Shown here piece by piece: positions 35,880 to 45,242 of a stretch of 64,000 bases of DNA. The notes under the pieces were generated by a model that searched no databases, was not told the origin of the DNA, and saw only the letters and a program-made list of their open reading frames with translations. Positions within the stretch are counted from its first letter, which is position 1; every line of letters starts with the position of its first letter. Made by a program: the position numbers and the translations under genes. The DNA is from Pseudomonadota bacterium (lineage in GTDB: Bacteria; Pseudomonadota; Gammaproteobacteria; Steroidobacterales; Woeseiaceae), in assembly GCA_027618995.1 (NCBI GenBank), contig JAQCGO010000004.1, forward strand, positions 1 through 64,000, in the 5' to 3' direction.

Positions 35880-36682
35880 GGGGTGCCCTGGTCCAGCAGC
35901 TGCTGCGAATAATCAGGCGCCTCATAATGGAATGCGACCGGCCCGTCCGGCAAACCGTGCATGAATTGCCGGACCATTTCTGTGTCGTTCTGCTTCAATT
36001 CTTCAGGACTCCCGGAGGCGACAGCCGCGCCATCCGAAAGCAGAAAACTCTGATCAGAAACTGCAGCGATCTCCTTGAGATCATGGCTGACCACAATGCT
36101 CGATATGCCGAGCGTGTCATTCAGGCGGCGTATCAGCCGCACGATCACTCCCATTGAAATCGGGTCAAGGCCGACAAAGGGTTCGTCGTAGATCAGGATA
36201 TCGGGGTCCATGACGATGGCACGCGCAAGGGCGACGCGGCGTGCCATGCCGCCCGACAGCTCTGATGGCATCAGGTCGGCGGCACCGCGCAGGCCGACCG
36301 CGTGCAATTTCGTGAGCACGACCAGTCGAATGAGACGTTCGCCAAGGCGGGTGTGTGCGCGCAAGGGAAAAGCCACGTTCTCAAATACGCTCAGGTCCGT
36401 CAAAAGCGCGCCGTTCTGAAACAACATGCCAATGCGCTTACGCAATGCATACAGGCCGGACTGACTCAGGCCGGCGACGTCGACACCGTCAATCAGAATA
36501 TGGCCGCGATCCGGGTGTAACTGGCGAGCAATCAATCGCAGCAAGGTTGTCTTGCCGGTGCCGCTCGGTCCCATGATCGACGTGATTGCACCACGGTGGA
36601 ACGTCATATTCAGGTTCCTGAATATGCGCCGGGAACCCCGCGAAAAGTCGAGATCGCGAACTTCTATCAGTAAGTCAGACAG
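35876..36682 (-). CDS. mlaF: MlaF ABC ATPase, apparently with a CTG start
   Basis: A 268-residue ATPase: Walker A IMGPSGTGKTTLLRL, Q-loop MLFQNGALLTDLSV, signature ELSGGMARRVALARA, Walker B DILIYDEPFVGLDP and the H-loop SHDLKEI. The family starts MSDLLIEVRDL; here the matching codon is CTG at 36680-36682, with GGAG seven bases upstream. No ATG, GTG or TTG is found in frame until a TTG at 36802, and that lies inside sufR's coding sequence. CTG therefore seems to be the real start. The gene leads mlaFEDCB and is divergent from sufR. Confidence 0.9.
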   Translation of the reverse strand: MSDLLIEVRDLDFSRGSRRIFRNLNMTFHRGAITSIMGPSGTGKTTLLRLIARQLHPDRGHILIDGVDVAGLSQSGLYALRKRIGMLFQNGALLTDLSVFENVAFPLRAHTRLGERLIRLVVLTKLHAVGLRGAADLMPSELSGGMARRVALARAIVMDPDILIYDEPFVGLDPISMGVIVRLIRRLNDTLGISSIVVSHDLKEIAAVSDQSFLLSDGAAVASGSPEELKQNDTEMVRQFMHGLPDGPVAFHYEAPDYSQQLLDQGTP

Positions 36683-36742
36683 GGCACCGCTCCGTTGCTC
36701 AATCGTGGGAGGAGTGTACAGGTCTAGCGTATGTGAACAAAT

Positions 36743-36759
36743 AGGACTAAAATAGTCCT
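36743..36759. promoter_or_regulatory. IscR/SufR-like operator in the mlaF-sufR intergenic region
   Basis: A perfect 7-base inverted repeat, AGGACTA (36743-36749) and TAGTCCT (36753-36759), with AAA between. Its centre, GACTAAAATAGTC (36745-36757), matches the core of the IscR type-1 site (GACTrwwwyAGTC), and TAT follows three bases after on the right side. It lies 27 bases before the sufR start, as expected for Rrf2-family autoregulation. It could also affect the divergent mlaF promoter. Confidence 0.7.
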
Positions 36760-36785
36760 TTATTCTTGTGGCGCGGAGATTCGCG

Positions 36786-37247
36786 ATGCTCAGAATCAGC
36801 AAATTGACCGACTATGGGACCGTGGTGCTCGCACATCTCGCGAGCAAATCCGATGCTGTCGTGAGCGCCGCCGATGTGGCCACCGCTACCGGCATCGCCC
36901 TGCCTACCGTCAGCAAGCTGCTCAAGTCGCTGGCACGGGCCAAACTGGTGGTTTCAACCCGCGGTGCCAGTGGCGGCTACCGCCTCAGCCGCGCTCCTTC
37001 TACCATCAGTGCGGCCGACGTCATTGACGCGCTCGAGGGCCCCGTGTCGATCACGGAATGCAGCGGCGAGCACAGCAACTGCGATTACGAAACGGTTTGC
37101 AGCGTCGGCAGTTCCTGGCGGCGTATCAACAACGCGATTCGCCACGCACTCGATGATGTCAGCTTGCTTGATCTGTTGCGCGCGAACCGCCCCCTGCCAC
37201 GCTTTGAGTTTGCCGGACTGCCGATCTCCGTCGAGGGAAAATCCTGA
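36786..37247 (+). CDS. sufR: SUF system Rrf2-family iron-sulfur regulator
   Basis: A 153-residue Rrf2 protein, start ATG 36786 with GGAG seven bases upstream. The N-terminal winged helix has [18 protein letters not shown] and [33 protein letters not shown]. The iron-sulfur ligand region is [14 protein letters not shown] (about residues 94-107), with three Cys. It matches the SUF system regulator group (TIGR02944). It should repress the following suf genes when its cluster is intact, through the operator just upstream. Confidence 0.88.
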   Translation: MLRISKLTDYGTVVLAHLASKSDAVVSAADVATATGIALPTVSKLLKSLARAKLVVSTRGASGGYRLSRAPSTISAADVIDALEGPVSITECSGEHSNCDYETVCSVGSSWRRINNAIRHALDDVSLLDLLRANRPLPRFEFAGLPISVEGKS

Positions 37248-37248
37248 A

Positions 37249-38697
37249 GTGGCTACCGATCCGGACAACATAGAGAACCTGGTCAACCGGCGCTACCGGC
37301 ACGGCTTTGTCACCGACATAGAAAGTGACAGTCTGCCGCCGGGGCTCGACGAAGGCGTCGTGCGCGCGATATCGGCGCGCAAGAACGAACCGGAGTTCAT
37401 GCTCGAATGGCGGCTGCGCGCCTACCGCCATTGGCGAAAACTGAAGGAGCCAACCTGGGCGCATGTGCACTACCCGGCCATTGACTATGACGCCATTTCC
37501 TACTTTTCCGCACCTAAGTCAGATGCCGACCGGCCCAAAAGCCTGGACGAAGTCGATCCGAAGCTGCTGGAAACCTACGACAAACTCGGTATCCCGCTGC
37601 ACGAACGCGCCCGGCTCGCCGGCGTTGCAGTCGATGCGGTATTTGACAGCGTTTCGGTAGCCACGACCTTCAAGGCAAAGCTGGCCGAAGCCGGCGTGAT
37701 TTTCTGCCCGTTTTCCGAGGCCGTGCAAAAGCACCCGGAGTTGGTGCAAAAGTATCTGGGAAGTGTTGTTCCGCAGCGCGATAATTTCTTTGCGACCCTG
37801 AATTCAGCCGTATTCAGTGACGGTTCCTTTGTCTACATCCCGAAAGGCGTGCGTTGCCCGATGGAACTGTCGACGTATTTCCGGATTAATGCCGCGAATA
37901 CAGGGCAGTTCGAACGCACCCTGATCATCGCGGATGAAGACAGTCATGTCAGTTACCTCGAGGGCTGCACGGCTCCCATGCGCGACGAAAATCAGCTGCA
38001 CGCTGCCGTCGTGGAACTCGTCGCACTGAAGAATGCCCGGATCAAGTACTCCACCGTGCAGAACTGGTACCCGGGCGATGAGAATGGCGTTGGCGGAATC
38101 TACAATTTCGTCACCAAGCGCGGTGACTGCCGCGGTGCGAATTCGAAAATTTCCTGGACGCAGGTAGAAACCGGCTCGGCAATAACCTGGAAATACCCGA
38201 GTTGCATTTTGCGCGGCGACAACTCCGTGGGCGAATTCTATTCCGTGGCGGTAGCGAACAATTACCAACAAGCCGACACCGGCACGAAGATGATTCACAT
38301 CGGCCGCAATACGAGCAGCACGATCGTGTCCAAAGGCATTTCGGCCGGGCATGCACAAAATGCCTATCGCGGCCTGGTACGGGTCATGCCCCAGGCAGCC
38401 GGCGCGCGCAACCATACCCAATGTGATTCCTTGCTGATCGGCAAGGATTGTGGTGCGCATACGTTTCCGTACATGGAGATCAAAAACCCCAGCGCGAGAA
38501 TCGAGCATGAAGCAACGACTTCGAAAATATCGGCCGACCAGTTGTTCTATTGCCGGCAACGCGGCATTGCGGAGGAAGATGCGGTCAACATGATCGTGAA
38601 TGGATTTTGCAAGGAAGTCTTCAAGGAGTTGCCGATGGAATTCGCCGTCGAGGCACAAAACCTGTTGAATGTCAGCCTTGAAGGCGCCGTGGGATAA
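37249..38697 (+). CDS. sufB: Fe-S cluster assembly protein SufB
   Basis: A 482-residue scaffold subunit of the SufBC2D complex. The GTG start at 37249 is two bases after the sufR stop. Seen are NKR-like [13 protein letters not shown], a long central beta-helix ([32 protein letters not shown]) and the conserved Cys and His region [20 protein letters not shown]. The C-terminus is [17 protein letters not shown]. Codons farther upstream are open but overlap sufR in another frame and are non-coding. Confidence 0.96.
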   Translation: MATDPDNIENLVNRRYRHGFVTDIESDSLPPGLDEGVVRAISARKNEPEFMLEWRLRAYRHWRKLKEPTWAHVHYPAIDYDAISYFSAPKSDADRPKSLDEVDPKLLETYDKLGIPLHERARLAGVAVDAVFDSVSVATTFKAKLAEAGVIFCPFSEAVQKHPELVQKYLGSVVPQRDNFFATLNSAVFSDGSFVYIPKGVRCPMELSTYFRINAANTGQFERTLIIADEDSHVSYLEGCTAPMRDENQLHAAVVELVALKNARIKYSTVQNWYPGDENGVGGIYNFVTKRGDCRGANSKISWTQVETGSAITWKYPSCILRGDNSVGEFYSVAVANNYQQADTGTKMIHIGRNTSSTIVSKGISAGHAQNAYRGLVRVMPQAAGARNHTQCDSLLIGKDCGAHTFPYMEIKNPSARIEHEATTSKISADQLFYCRQRGIAEEDAVNMIVNGFCKEVFKELPMEFAVEAQNLLNVSLEGAVG

Positions 38698-38707
38698 GGG
38701 ACGAAAA

Positions 38708-39460
38708 ATGCTTGAAATCAAAAATCTGAATGCATCCATTGGCGGCAGCGAGATTCTGCGCGGCCTGTCACTCTGCGTCCGGGCGGGCGAAGTACACGCA
38801 ATCATGGGACCGAACGGTTCTGGCAAGAGCACCTTGGCGCAGGTGGTCGCCGGCAATGACGCGTATGTGGTCAACAGCGGATCGCTACTTTTCGACGGCC
38901 AGGACCTGTTGGCGCTCGAACCCGAAGAGCGAGCGCGACGCGGCATTTTTCTCGGCTTCCAGTACCCGGTCGAAATTCCCGGCGTCAACAATGCCTACCT
39001 GCTCAAGGCGGCGTTCAACGCCCGCCGCAAGCATGCGGGGCTGAGCGAAATCGACGCGTTTGAATTTCTGAAGCTGGCGAAGGAAAAAATGGCCATGCTC
39101 GACATGGACCCGAAGTTTCTCAATCGCGGTGTCAACGAAGGGTTTTCCGGTGGCGAAAAGAAGCGCAACGAGATCCTGCAAATGGCAATACTCGAGCCGC
39201 GCCTTGCGGTGCTTGATGAGACCGATTCGGGCCTCGATATCGACGCCTTGCGGGCCGTTGCAAACGGCGTCAATGCCTTACGCGGACCGGATCGCGCCAT
39301 CATTCTCGTGACCCATTACCAGCGCTTGCTGGACTACATCGAGCCGGATTTTGTGCACGTGCTGTCAGACGGGCGGATTGTGCGTTCCGGCGACAAATCG
39401 CTGGCGCCGGAATTGGAGGAAAAGGGTTACGACTGGCTGCGCGAGGCTGCGAACGCATGA
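38708..39460 (+). CDS. sufC: Fe-S cluster assembly ATPase SufC
   Basis: A 250-residue ABC-type ATPase: Walker [16 protein letters not shown], the SufC-specific Q-loop region [13 protein letters not shown], signature [13 protein letters not shown], Walker [15 protein letters not shown] and H-loop [11 protein letters not shown]. It powers conformational change in SufBCD. It overlaps sufD by 4 bases. Confidence 0.97.
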   Translation: MLEIKNLNASIGGSEILRGLSLCVRAGEVHAIMGPNGSGKSTLAQVVAGNDAYVVNSGSLLFDGQDLLALEPEERARRGIFLGFQYPVEIPGVNNAYLLKAAFNARRKHAGLSEIDAFEFLKLAKEKMAMLDMDPKFLNRGVNEGFSGGEKKRNEILQMAILEPRLAVLDETDSGLDIDALRAVANGVNALRGPDRAIILVTHYQRLLDYIEPDFVHVLSDGRIVRSGDKSLAPELEEKGYDWLREAANA

Positions 39461-40734
39461 AGCCCCTGCTTTCAATTGACGCCGTGCGTACTGCGGTACA
39501 GCAACTGCCGGACAATGGCCTCGCGGCCGCACGCCTGGCAGCCCTGACGCGACTCGATGCGGATGGCTTGCCGACCGCGACTCACGAGGATTGGAAGTAC
39601 ACCGATCTCACGCGAATTGTGGATGTCAGTAATCGATGGCTGGCCGCTGGCGCTACGACGATGCCTGTCGCTGATGCGGCCGTTGCGGCAATCACCGACC
39701 AGTTTGCGGCCAGCTGGCTGGTAATCCGCAACGGCATGGTCGACGCCCGGTCGATCGCGAAATTCGCACAAAGCGACGTGCGTATCGATTTGCTGTCGGC
39801 GAGCGACAAGGCGCTCGAATGTGACGCCCCGCTGTCCGGACTCAACGTCGCACTCCTGCAGGATGGCCTTGCCATTCGTATCCCCGCCAATATCGAGCAT
39901 GCGGGCACGGTGGGACTGTTATTTATTGATCATGCGGCTGCCGATGTTGGCGTCAGCCAGGCTCGAATCGTGATCGAGCTCGAGGGTGGCAGCGCTGCAG
40001 ACTTTATTGAATACCATTCTTCAACCGGTGATGCCGCGCACTATGCCAACACCGTCATCGAGCTTCGGTTGGCCGACGGCGCGCGCTGCAACTACGTGCG
40101 GGTTCAGGATCGACAGGCAGGCCACGACCAGACGGGTCGACTGACCGCGACACTGGGCGCGGACAGCCGCCTGCAACACGCGGCGTTCGATCTCGGTGGC
40201 AACCTGGTTCGCAACGACCTCGACATCAAGCTGGTGGGTCGAGGATCCGCGACGTCATTCTCCGGTTTGTATCTAGCGGGTCGCGAGCAGCATGTCGATA
40301 ACCACACCCGGGTCGACCACCTGGTTGGACCGACACATTCAGAGCAGGAATATCGCGGCATCGCTGCCGATGCGGCACGTTGCGTCTGGAACGGCAAAGC
40401 CGTTGTGCATCGCGGCGCCGACGGCACGAATGCCAGGCAGGCGAATCACAACCTGTTGTTGTCCGCCGCAGCGGAAATTGACGCCAAGCCGGAACTCGAA
40501 ATCTATGCCGATGACGTCAAAGCCAGCCACGGCACCACCATTGGTGAACTCGATCAGGGTGCTTTGTTCTACCTCAGAACGCGCGGGCTCGACGAGGCAG
40601 CGGCGCGGTGCCTGCTGATGCGTGCTTTTGCAGAGAAAATCGTTGTGCGCTCCCCGTTGCCGGCAATCCGCCAGACCATCAGCGAAAAAGTTGCAGAACG
40701 GGTCGCCGCCCTGATCGTTGGAGATGCAAAGTGA
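39457..40734 (+). CDS. sufD: Fe-S cluster assembly protein SufD
   Basis: A 425-residue SufB paralogue. The N-terminal helical segment has [11 protein letters not shown]; the beta-helix core includes [51 protein letters not shown] and [29 protein letters not shown]. The C-terminal [27 protein letters not shown]-like region holds the conserved His that works with SufB in cluster formation. It overlaps sufC and sufS. Confidence 0.96.
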   Translation: MKPLLSIDAVRTAVQQLPDNGLAAARLAALTRLDADGLPTATHEDWKYTDLTRIVDVSNRWLAAGATTMPVADAAVAAITDQFAASWLVIRNGMVDARSIAKFAQSDVRIDLLSASDKALECDAPLSGLNVALLQDGLAIRIPANIEHAGTVGLLFIDHAAADVGVSQARIVIELEGGSAADFIEYHSSTGDAAHYANTVIELRLADGARCNYVRVQDRQAGHDQTGRLTATLGADSRLQHAAFDLGGNLVRNDLDIKLVGRGSATSFSGLYLAGREQHVDNHTRVDHLVGPTHSEQEYRGIAADAARCVWNGKAVVHRGADGTNARQANHNLLLSAAAEIDAKPELEIYADDVKASHGTTIGELDQGALFYLRTRGLDEAAARCLLMRAFAEKIVVRSPLPAIRQTISEKVAERVAALIVGDAK

Positions 40735-41978
40735 TGCAAGCGCAACCCGGCAGGCGACCCAGTAGCACGATCGAAAACCGTCGCGCCGACTTCCCAGCTT
40801 TGCAACAGATGGTCAATGGCCATCCGCTCGTCTACCTCGACAGCGCCGCATCATCGCAAATGCCAGCCGCAGTGATCGACACAATAGCCAACTACCAGCG
40901 ACAGGATCATGCCAACGTACATCGTGGCGTCCATACGCTGAGTCATCGGGCAACGGACGCCTATGAGGGAGCGCGCGACAAGATTCGGGCCTTCGTCAAC
41001 GCGGCCAGCCGCAGTGAAATTGTATTGACGAGCGGTACCACCGAGTCAATAAACCTGGTCGCACAGAGTTACTGCCGCCCGTTACTGCGCGCAGGCGACA
41101 GCGTGCTGATATCGCACCTCGAGCACCACTCCAATATCGTGCCGTGGCAATTGCTGTGCGAACAGACCGGTGCTGTGCTCTGCGTCGTGCCGATCGATAA
41201 TGCAGGCCAGCTCGACATGCAGGCGTTGACCACGATGCTCGATGACAGCGTACGATTCATTGCGCTCGCGCACGTCTCGAATGCGCTGGGCAGCATTAAT
41301 CCGGTCAAGGACATTATTTCGCTCGCGCGGCAAAAAGACGTCCCGGTGCTGCTGGACGGGGCACAGGGTGTGCCGCATATGGCCATCGACGTACAGGATC
41401 TCGACTGCGACTTCTACGCGTTCTCCGGCCACAAGATGCTGGGACCGACCGGCGTCGGCGTTCTCTACGGCCGCGAATTCCTGCTCGATGCCATGCCGCC
41501 CTATCAGGGTGGTGGCGACATGATTCTTGAAGTCTCTTTCAGCGGTACGACCTACAATGAATTGCCGTACAAGTTTGAAGCCGGCACACCCAATATTTCC
41601 GGGGTCGTCGGTCTCGGTGCGGCGGTTGATTACCTGCAATCGATTGGCATGCACGAGGTGCAGCGACACGAGCAGGAGCTGCTTGCTTACCTGATGGACG
41701 AGCTGCAAAAGATCCCCGGCATTCGCCTCATAGGCACGGCAGCACAAAAGGCCAGCGTCCAGTCGTTCATGCTCGACGATATCCACCCGCATGACCTCGG
41801 CACGATTCTCGATCATCAGGGCATCGCGATCCGCACCGGCCATCACTGCGCCATGCCGGTCATGCAGCGTTTTGGATTGCCCGGGACTGCACGCGCATCG
41901 CTTAGCCTGTATAACAACCGCGATGATATTGATCGCCTGGTGGCTGCGTTGCTACAGGCGAAGCAGATATTTTCATGA
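40734..41978 (+). CDS. sufS: Cysteine desulfurase SufS
   Basis: A 414-residue PLP enzyme that takes sulfur from cysteine. The start ATG 40734 forms a TGATG overlap with the sufD stop. The PLP Lys is in FYAFSGHKMLGPTGVGVLYG; NVHRGVHTLSHRATDAYEGAR and LDGAQGVPHMAIDVQ are typical. The persulfide Cys is in IRTGHHCAMPVMQRFGLPGTARASL near residue 363. Sulfur is passed to SufU, encoded next. Confidence 0.96.
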   Translation: MQAQPGRRPSSTIENRRADFPALQQMVNGHPLVYLDSAASSQMPAAVIDTIANYQRQDHANVHRGVHTLSHRATDAYEGARDKIRAFVNAASRSEIVLTSGTTESINLVAQSYCRPLLRAGDSVLISHLEHHSNIVPWQLLCEQTGAVLCVVPIDNAGQLDMQALTTMLDDSVRFIALAHVSNALGSINPVKDIISLARQKDVPVLLDGAQGVPHMAIDVQDLDCDFYAFSGHKMLGPTGVGVLYGREFLLDAMPPYQGGGDMILEVSFSGTTYNELPYKFEAGTPNISGVVGLGAAVDYLQSIGMHEVQRHEQELLAYLMDELQKIPGIRLIGTAAQKASVQSFMLDDIHPHDLGTILDHQGIAIRTGHHCAMPVMQRFGLPGTARASLSLYNNRDDIDRLVAALLQAKQIFS

Positions 41979-42454
41979 CTACGACCATCAATCGCGACAA
42001 CGACGAATTGCGCGATCTGTATCGCGAATTAATTCTCGATCACGCGCGCAGCCCGCGCCACTTTGGCAAGCTGCACGCTGCAACACACATGGCGCGAGGC
42101 ATCAACCCGCTCTGCGGCGACCGGCTCCAGCTGTTTTTGCAACTGGATGGTGATCAGCGCATAACCGAGGCCTCGTTTGAAGGCTCCGGTTGCGCCATTT
42201 CGGTGGCGTCGGCATCGCTATTGACCGATACCATTATTGGCATGCAGGTGCCGGCGGCTCTCGAGGTTTCGTCCACCCTGACCGAGCAGCTGAGGACCGG
42301 CGACAGCGGCGACGCCGAATCCGCACAGCTCGGCAAACTCAAGGCACTCTTCGGCGTGCATGAATTCCCGGCGCGCGTGAAGTGCGCGACGCTGGCCTGG
42401 CATGCTATGAATTCCGCTATTCGCAACAGCGCAACACCCGCCACAACGGAGTAA
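41975..42454 (+). CDS. sufU: SufU zinc-dependent sulfurtransferase
   Basis: A 159-residue NifU-N-like protein that accepts sulfur from SufS. Three Cys and an Asp zinc ligand are visible: NPLCGDRLQLFL, EGSGCAISVASASLLTD and ARVKCATLAWHAM. The insertion between the second and third Cys is the SufU type rather than IscU. The 4-base overlap with sufS supports coupled expression. Confidence 0.94.
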   Translation: MTTTINRDNDELRDLYRELILDHARSPRHFGKLHAATHMARGINPLCGDRLQLFLQLDGDQRITEASFEGSGCAISVASASLLTDTIIGMQVPAALEVSSTLTEQLRTGDSGDAESAQLGKLKALFGVHEFPARVKCATLAWHAMNSAIRNSATPATTE

Positions 42455-42461
42455 ATCGAGG

Positions 42462-43013
42462 ATGTTTGGTCACACCAACGAAGCTTTTGCGCTAGAACGC
42501 GATGTCAAAGCGGTCATTATCCCTGCGGGTGAAGAGTTGTTGCTGCGTGCCAGCACTGCGGGATTCATCACGCAGTCACTAGGCGGCAGCTTCACCGTTT
42601 ACGTGGAAGGCAACCTGTTTCGCATTGCCGGCGCCGACGCCGACGCGCTGGGCAAGGAACCGGTGCCGCCGCCGGCCGTGCCGGAGAACCCTTCCGATGC
42701 CGATATTGAGGCGGTAATCTGGCAACAACTGAAAACCTGTTATGACCCGGAGATACCGGTCAACATTGTCGACCTGGGGTTGGTTTATCGTTGTGAGGTC
42801 AAGCCACTGGGCAACGGTCAACGCTCCATCAGCGTCGCGATGACACTGACGGCACCGGGTTGCGGCATGGGTGAAGTACTGGTGCAGGATGCACAGGAAA
42901 AGATCGCCGTAATTCCTACAGTTGCCGATGTCGCTGTAGAACTGGTTTTTGATCCGCCGTGGAATCAGTCCATGATGTCCGATGAGGCACGGCTACAAAC
43001 CGGATTAATGTAG
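42462..43013 (+). CDS. sufT: SufT, Fe-S protein maturation factor (DUF59/MIP18 family)
   Basis: A 183-residue protein. The C-terminal DUF59 domain has CYDPEIPVNIVDLGLVYRCEV, MTLTAPGCGMGEVLVQDAQEKI and VELVFDPPWNQSMMSDEARLQ, with the conserved Cys in APGC. The N-terminal SufT-specific extension is included. It assists in transferring clusters to target proteins. It ends the suf operon, with sixA 11 bases on. Confidence 0.93.
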   Translation: MFGHTNEAFALERDVKAVIIPAGEELLLRASTAGFITQSLGGSFTVYVEGNLFRIAGADADALGKEPVPPPAVPENPSDADIEAVIWQQLKTCYDPEIPVNIVDLGLVYRCEVKPLGNGQRSISVAMTLTAPGCGMGEVLVQDAQEKIAVIPTVADVAVELVFDPPWNQSMMSDEARLQTGLM

Positions 43014-43024
43014 GCGAGCCCCGT

Positions 43025-43516
43025 ATGAAGATCCTGACCCTGGTCCGACACGCGAAATCAAGCTGGGAGAACAGCACGCTCGGCGACAGAGAACGGCCAC
43101 TGAACGAGCGCGGCGAACAGGACGCACCGCAAATGGGCAAACGGCTCGTAGCAGCGGGTATTCGACCATTGCTGATTATCAGCAGCCCCGCGGTTCGAGC
43201 ATGGTCAACGGCGCGGATCCTGGCCCAGGAAATCGGCTACCCGATCGAGTTTCTGCAGCGCGAAGACGGCCTCTACATGGCTTCGCTCGACGAAATTCTC
43301 GATGTGCTGGTCGCCCAGGATGCCGAATTCAATAACCTGCTCCTGGTCGGTCACAATCCGGGACTCACCACATTTGCCAACTATCTGGTGCCGGGCCTGA
43401 CCAGCAACCTGCCCACGGCCGGCGTTGTCGCCGTGCAGTTCGATCACCCCGACTGGAATCTGCACACGCGCCCGGCGATGGAGCTCCTCACTTACGATTT
43501 TCCCAAGCACAAGTAA
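43025..43516 (+). CDS. sixA: SixA-like phosphohistidine phosphatase
   Basis: A 163-residue histidine-phosphatase-superfamily protein. The phosphate-accepting His is in LTLVRHAKSSWEN (RHG-like motif), and the second His is in LLLVGHNPGLT. SixA dephosphorylates phospho-His on ArcB HPt or NPr in E. coli; the target here is unknown. It is close behind sufT and may be cotranscribed. Confidence 0.87.
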   Translation: MKILTLVRHAKSSWENSTLGDRERPLNERGEQDAPQMGKRLVAAGIRPLLIISSPAVRAWSTARILAQEIGYPIEFLQREDGLYMASLDEILDVLVAQDAEFNNLLLVGHNPGLTTFANYLVPGLTSNLPTAGVVAVQFDHPDWNLHTRPAMELLTYDFPKHK

Positions 43517-43535
43517 TCCGGTGGGAAGGGGCAAC

Positions 43536-44894
43536 TTAGCACTCCGGGACGTTGACGGCTAAACCGCCCTTCGAGGTTTCCTTGTAAATCGACATCATGT
43601 CCAGACCCGTCTGGCGCATGGTGGCAATGACATGGTCCAGCGTCACCTTGTGCGTACCATCGCCGAACATTGCAAGTCGCGCCGCATTGATCGCCTTAAC
43701 AGCACCCATGGCGTTTCGTTCGATACAGGGAATCTGCACCATACCGCCTACCGGATCACAGGTCAGGCCCAGATTGTGTTCCATGCCGATTTCGGCGGCC
43801 TCCTCGACGTGATCGTTGGACCCACCAAGGGCGGCAACCAAACCCGCTGCGGCCATCGAACAGGCCACACCGACTTCGCCCTGGCAACCCATTTCGGCGC
43901 CCGAAATTGAGGCATTTATCTTGTACAGAATGCCGATCGCTCCCGCGGTCAGCAGGAAACGGTGCACGCCGGCCTGTGAAGCGTCCGGCACGAAGCGCTG
44001 GTAATACATCATGACGGCAGGAATGATCCCTGCAGCGCCATTGGTCGGCGACGTAACAACGCGCCCACCGGCCGCATTTTCCTCGTTGACGGCGATGGCA
44101 AAGGCATTGACCCAGTCCAGAGCATCGAGCGGCATGGGCACGGTACGTGCCTCCAGCGTTCGGCGTAATTTTGCCGCGCGTCGCAACACGGCCATCTTGC
44201 CCGGCAAGACGCCGTCGGTTTTTAAACCACGTTCAATGCAGAACTGCATCGCAGACCAGATCGCATCCATCCGCCGTGTCACGTCTGCTGCACTTCGCCA
44301 CTGTTGCTCGTTTTGCAGTACCAACTCGGCGATGCTGAGACCAGCACTTTCCGCCGCGGCCAGCAATGTCTCGGCATTGTTGAACGCAAATTTGGCCGAA
44401 CCGGCCTGCGATGACGGCTCCGGATCCTCGCCGTGGGCAATGAAGCCGCCGCCAAGCGAATAATATTCTTCGTTCAGGAGCTCCACCCCGGCGGCATCGC
44501 TGGCAACAAAGCGCATGCCATTGGTGTGTCGCGGCAACTCAACGTCATAGTTAAACAGCAGGTCTGACTGGGGATCAAAATCGATCACCCCGACAGCCGG
44601 CATGCTCAGCTGCTTGTCCGCGTGGACTTTGCGCAGCAGGGTTTCTACCGCATCAGGGTCAATCGTCGCTGGCAGGTAGCCCATCAGTCCGAGGACGATC
44701 GCCGTATCGGTGCCGTGACCCTTACCCGTAAAGGCCAGGGAACCGAACAACGTGACCTGCACATGAGCGACGCGCCGCGCGACCGGCTTCACCTGTTCTG
44801 AAAACGCGTAGGCCGCTGCCATGGGACCACCCGTATGCGAGCTCGACGGCCCGATACCAACCTTGAAAATGTCAAAAATGCTGAGGGACGACAT
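43536..44894 (-). CDS. sdaA: L-serine ammonia-lyase, iron-sulfur dependent
   Basis: Deaminates L-serine to pyruvate. The single-chain enzyme (452 residues) starts [21 protein letters not shown]. Cys ligands of the [4Fe-4S] cluster are expected in [17 protein letters not shown] and [18 protein letters not shown] near the C-terminus. The SSSHTGGP and [13 protein letters not shown] motifs are clear. The cluster links it to the neighbouring SUF operon functionally, though it is transcribed convergently. Confidence 0.95.
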   Translation of the reverse strand: MSSLSIFDIFKVGIGPSSSHTGGPMAAAYAFSEQVKPVARRVAHVQVTLFGSLAFTGKGHGTDTAIVLGLMGYLPATIDPDAVETLLRKVHADKQLSMPAVGVIDFDPQSDLLFNYDVELPRHTNGMRFVASDAAGVELLNEEYYSLGGGFIAHGEDPEPSSQAGSAKFAFNNAETLLAAAESAGLSIAELVLQNEQQWRSAADVTRRMDAIWSAMQFCIERGLKTDGVLPGKMAVLRRAAKLRRTLEARTVPMPLDALDWVNAFAIAVNEENAAGGRVVTSPTNGAAGIIPAVMMYYQRFVPDASQAGVHRFLLTAGAIGILYKINASISGAEMGCQGEVGVACSMAAAGLVAALGGSNDHVEEAAEIGMEHNLGLTCDPVGGMVQIPCIERNAMGAVKAINAARLAMFGDGTHKVTLDHVIATMRQTGLDMMSIYKETSKGGLAVNVPEC

Positions 44895-44895
44895 G

Positions 44896-45242
44896 TCAGT
44901 TTGACTCCAGCGACAACAGCGTCGCGTTGCCGCCGACCGCCAAAATGTTGTTACTCACGGTGTACTCCGTACCAAACCTGGGCAGGTAATACGGCCCGCC
45001 TGCCTTGGGCCCGGTACCGGAGAGCCGCGCCCACCGAATGGCTGGACCCCGACGACGGCACCAATCATGTTGCGATTGATGTAGATATTGCCGGCCCCGG
45101 ATAGCACCGCGACCTTGCGTGCGCGCGAATCAATACGCGTGTGCAGACCCATGGTCAATCCGTAACCGGTCGCATTGATTTCAGCAATGGTTTTCATCAG
45201 CTTCTTGCCGCGATACCGCACGTGCAGAACCGGCCCGAACGC
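44896..45242 (-). pseudogene. putA: PutA (proline utilisation) C-terminal remnant
   Basis: Immediately after the sppA stop the minus strand reads FGPVLHVRYRGKKLMKTIAEINATGYGLTMGLHTRID, then GNIYINRNMIGAVVGVQPFGG. This is the end of the glutamate-semialdehyde dehydrogenase domain of PutA. A missing C near 45024 shifts the frame; in the new frame LSGTGPKAGGPYYLPRFGTEYTVSNNIL runs to a natural stop. About 110 of roughly 1,000 or more residues remain, without a start, so proline oxidation from this gene is lost. Confidence 0.9.

Noticed and set aside
36874-37248. Long N-terminal extension of sufB
   Set aside because: The frame is open upstream of 37249 only because it overlaps sufR out of phase; SufB proteins begin at the GTG region chosen.
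37804-38991. 395-codon open frame antisense to sufB
   Set aside because: It is fully antisense to sufB/sufC, and its translation has no recognisable domain. It looks like a by-product of GC-rich codon use.
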